Assembly (NCBI GenBank): GCA_016196515.1
Contig: JACPXN010000116.1
Coordinates: 1 to 5,083, forward strand
Length of the DNA: 5,083 bases
Source: Candidatus Omnitrophota bacterium
GTDB taxonomy: Bacteria; Omnitrophota; Gorgyraeia; Zapsychrales; Fredricksoniimonadaceae
Direction of reading: 5' to 3'
The first letter of the stretch is position 1. Each line of letters starts with the position of its first letter. Of this stretch, positions 4,798 through 5,083 are shown in pieces. The translations under genes were made by a program, and so were the position numbers. The notes under the pieces are model-generated. The model did not search any database, was not told the origin of the DNA, and saw only the letters and a list, made by a program, of their open reading frames with translations.

Positions 4798-5083
4798 TCA
4801 TAATGCTTCCAAAAAATTCTTTAAAGGGCACGCTTTCGCGTTTCTGGTTAAAGCAAGCGATCCGGAGGCAAGACAAATAACCGTACCATCGGATATGGTA
4901 AAATTCTTCTTTTTGTTCAAATTCCTAAGCCTGTCCATCGATTGAGCCATCCCCGGACGGGGCGTTTTGGTCAACTTAATTTCGCACGGTTTGATCCGCC
5001 CCAGTTTCTCCTCTATGATCAAATCCACCTCCAGGCCGTTATTGGTCCGATAGTAATACAACGGCGGCGTTTGTCCCCGATTG
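4798..5083 (-). CDS. C-terminal fragment of a DUF4143-type AAA ATPase (runs off right edge)
   Basis: About 95 open codons from the window edge to a TGA at 4798-4800. The fragment reads PPLYYYRTNNGLEVDLIIEE, then PCEIKLTKTPRPGM, and ends NFLEAL. This is the pattern of the C-terminal DUF4143 domain found behind AAA/P-loop ATPases of the ATP-binding protein type. The aspartate of EVD and the E-x-K of CEIKLT match the PD-(D/E)XK-like core recognised in this domain. The P-loop part would lie beyond 5083. A TTG at 5059-5061 could look like a start, but the frame is open upstream in family-like sequence, so a partial gene is favoured. These ATPases are common, often mobile accessory genes of uncertain function. 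By eye the base composition is more A/T-rich than the other genes here, which is compatible with transfer. Confidence 0.75.
   Translation of the reverse strand, partial: NRGQTPPLYYYRTNNGLEVDLIIEEKLGRIKPCEIKLTKTPRPGMAQSMDRLRNLNKKKNFTISDGTVICLASGSLALTRNAKACPLKNFLEAL

Noticed and set aside
4780..4830. Bidirectional terminator between the convergent hydrolase and DUF4143 genes
   Set aside because: The stop codons are 4 bp apart and no stable hairpin with a flanking T-tract was seen.

Overview
The window is a compact, gene-dense stretch of a bacterial chromosome. There are no rRNA or tRNA genes, no CRISPR array and no transposase. Genes abut or overlap, the promoters look sigma70-like, and one intergenic gap is filled by a REP-like palindromic repeat. 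The products are housekeeping or stress-type and occur widely, so they do not fix the phylum. The organism is probably a Gram-negative-type or candidate-phylum bacterium, but this is a weak inference.

From right to left on the minus strand there is a six-gene series. A near-consensus promoter (4128-4155) precedes a thioredoxin-fold redoxin (3529-4077), an Nramp-type Mn/Fe transporter mntH (2192-3538), a universal stress protein (1768-2199) and an inositol-monophosphatase/CysQ-like phosphatase (918-1763). These four are joined by short overlaps or a 4-nt gap and look like one operon. A 77-bp double-hairpin repeat (838-914) follows 3 nt after the last stop codon. A second promoter (815-843), whose -35 hexamer is formed by the end of that repeat, then drives an A-type Fe-S carrier (473-808). 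That gene is followed with zero spacing (TAA directly before ATG) by the N-terminal part of thiC, which runs off the left edge.

On the plus strand, a metallo-beta-lactamase-fold hydrolase of the GloB/ETHE1 group (4149-4793) is divergent from the redoxin operon. Its extended -10 promoter and the redoxin promoter face each other, with -10 boxes only 18 bp apart. At the right edge the minus-strand C-terminal fragment of a DUF4143-type ATPase (4798-5083) converges on the hydrolase gene, with 4 bp between the stop codons.

Functionally, the redoxin, Mn/Fe importer and Usp form a plausible metal and redox stress unit. The Fe-S carrier and ThiC form a plausible cofactor-delivery pair, since ThiC is a [4Fe-4S] radical-SAM enzyme. 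I see no wholly new multi-gene system. The most distinctive signals are regulatory: the repeat that seems to donate a -35 box, a predicted leaderless Fe-S carrier mRNA, thiC without a TPP riboswitch in the sequence before it, and the face-to-face promoter pair.
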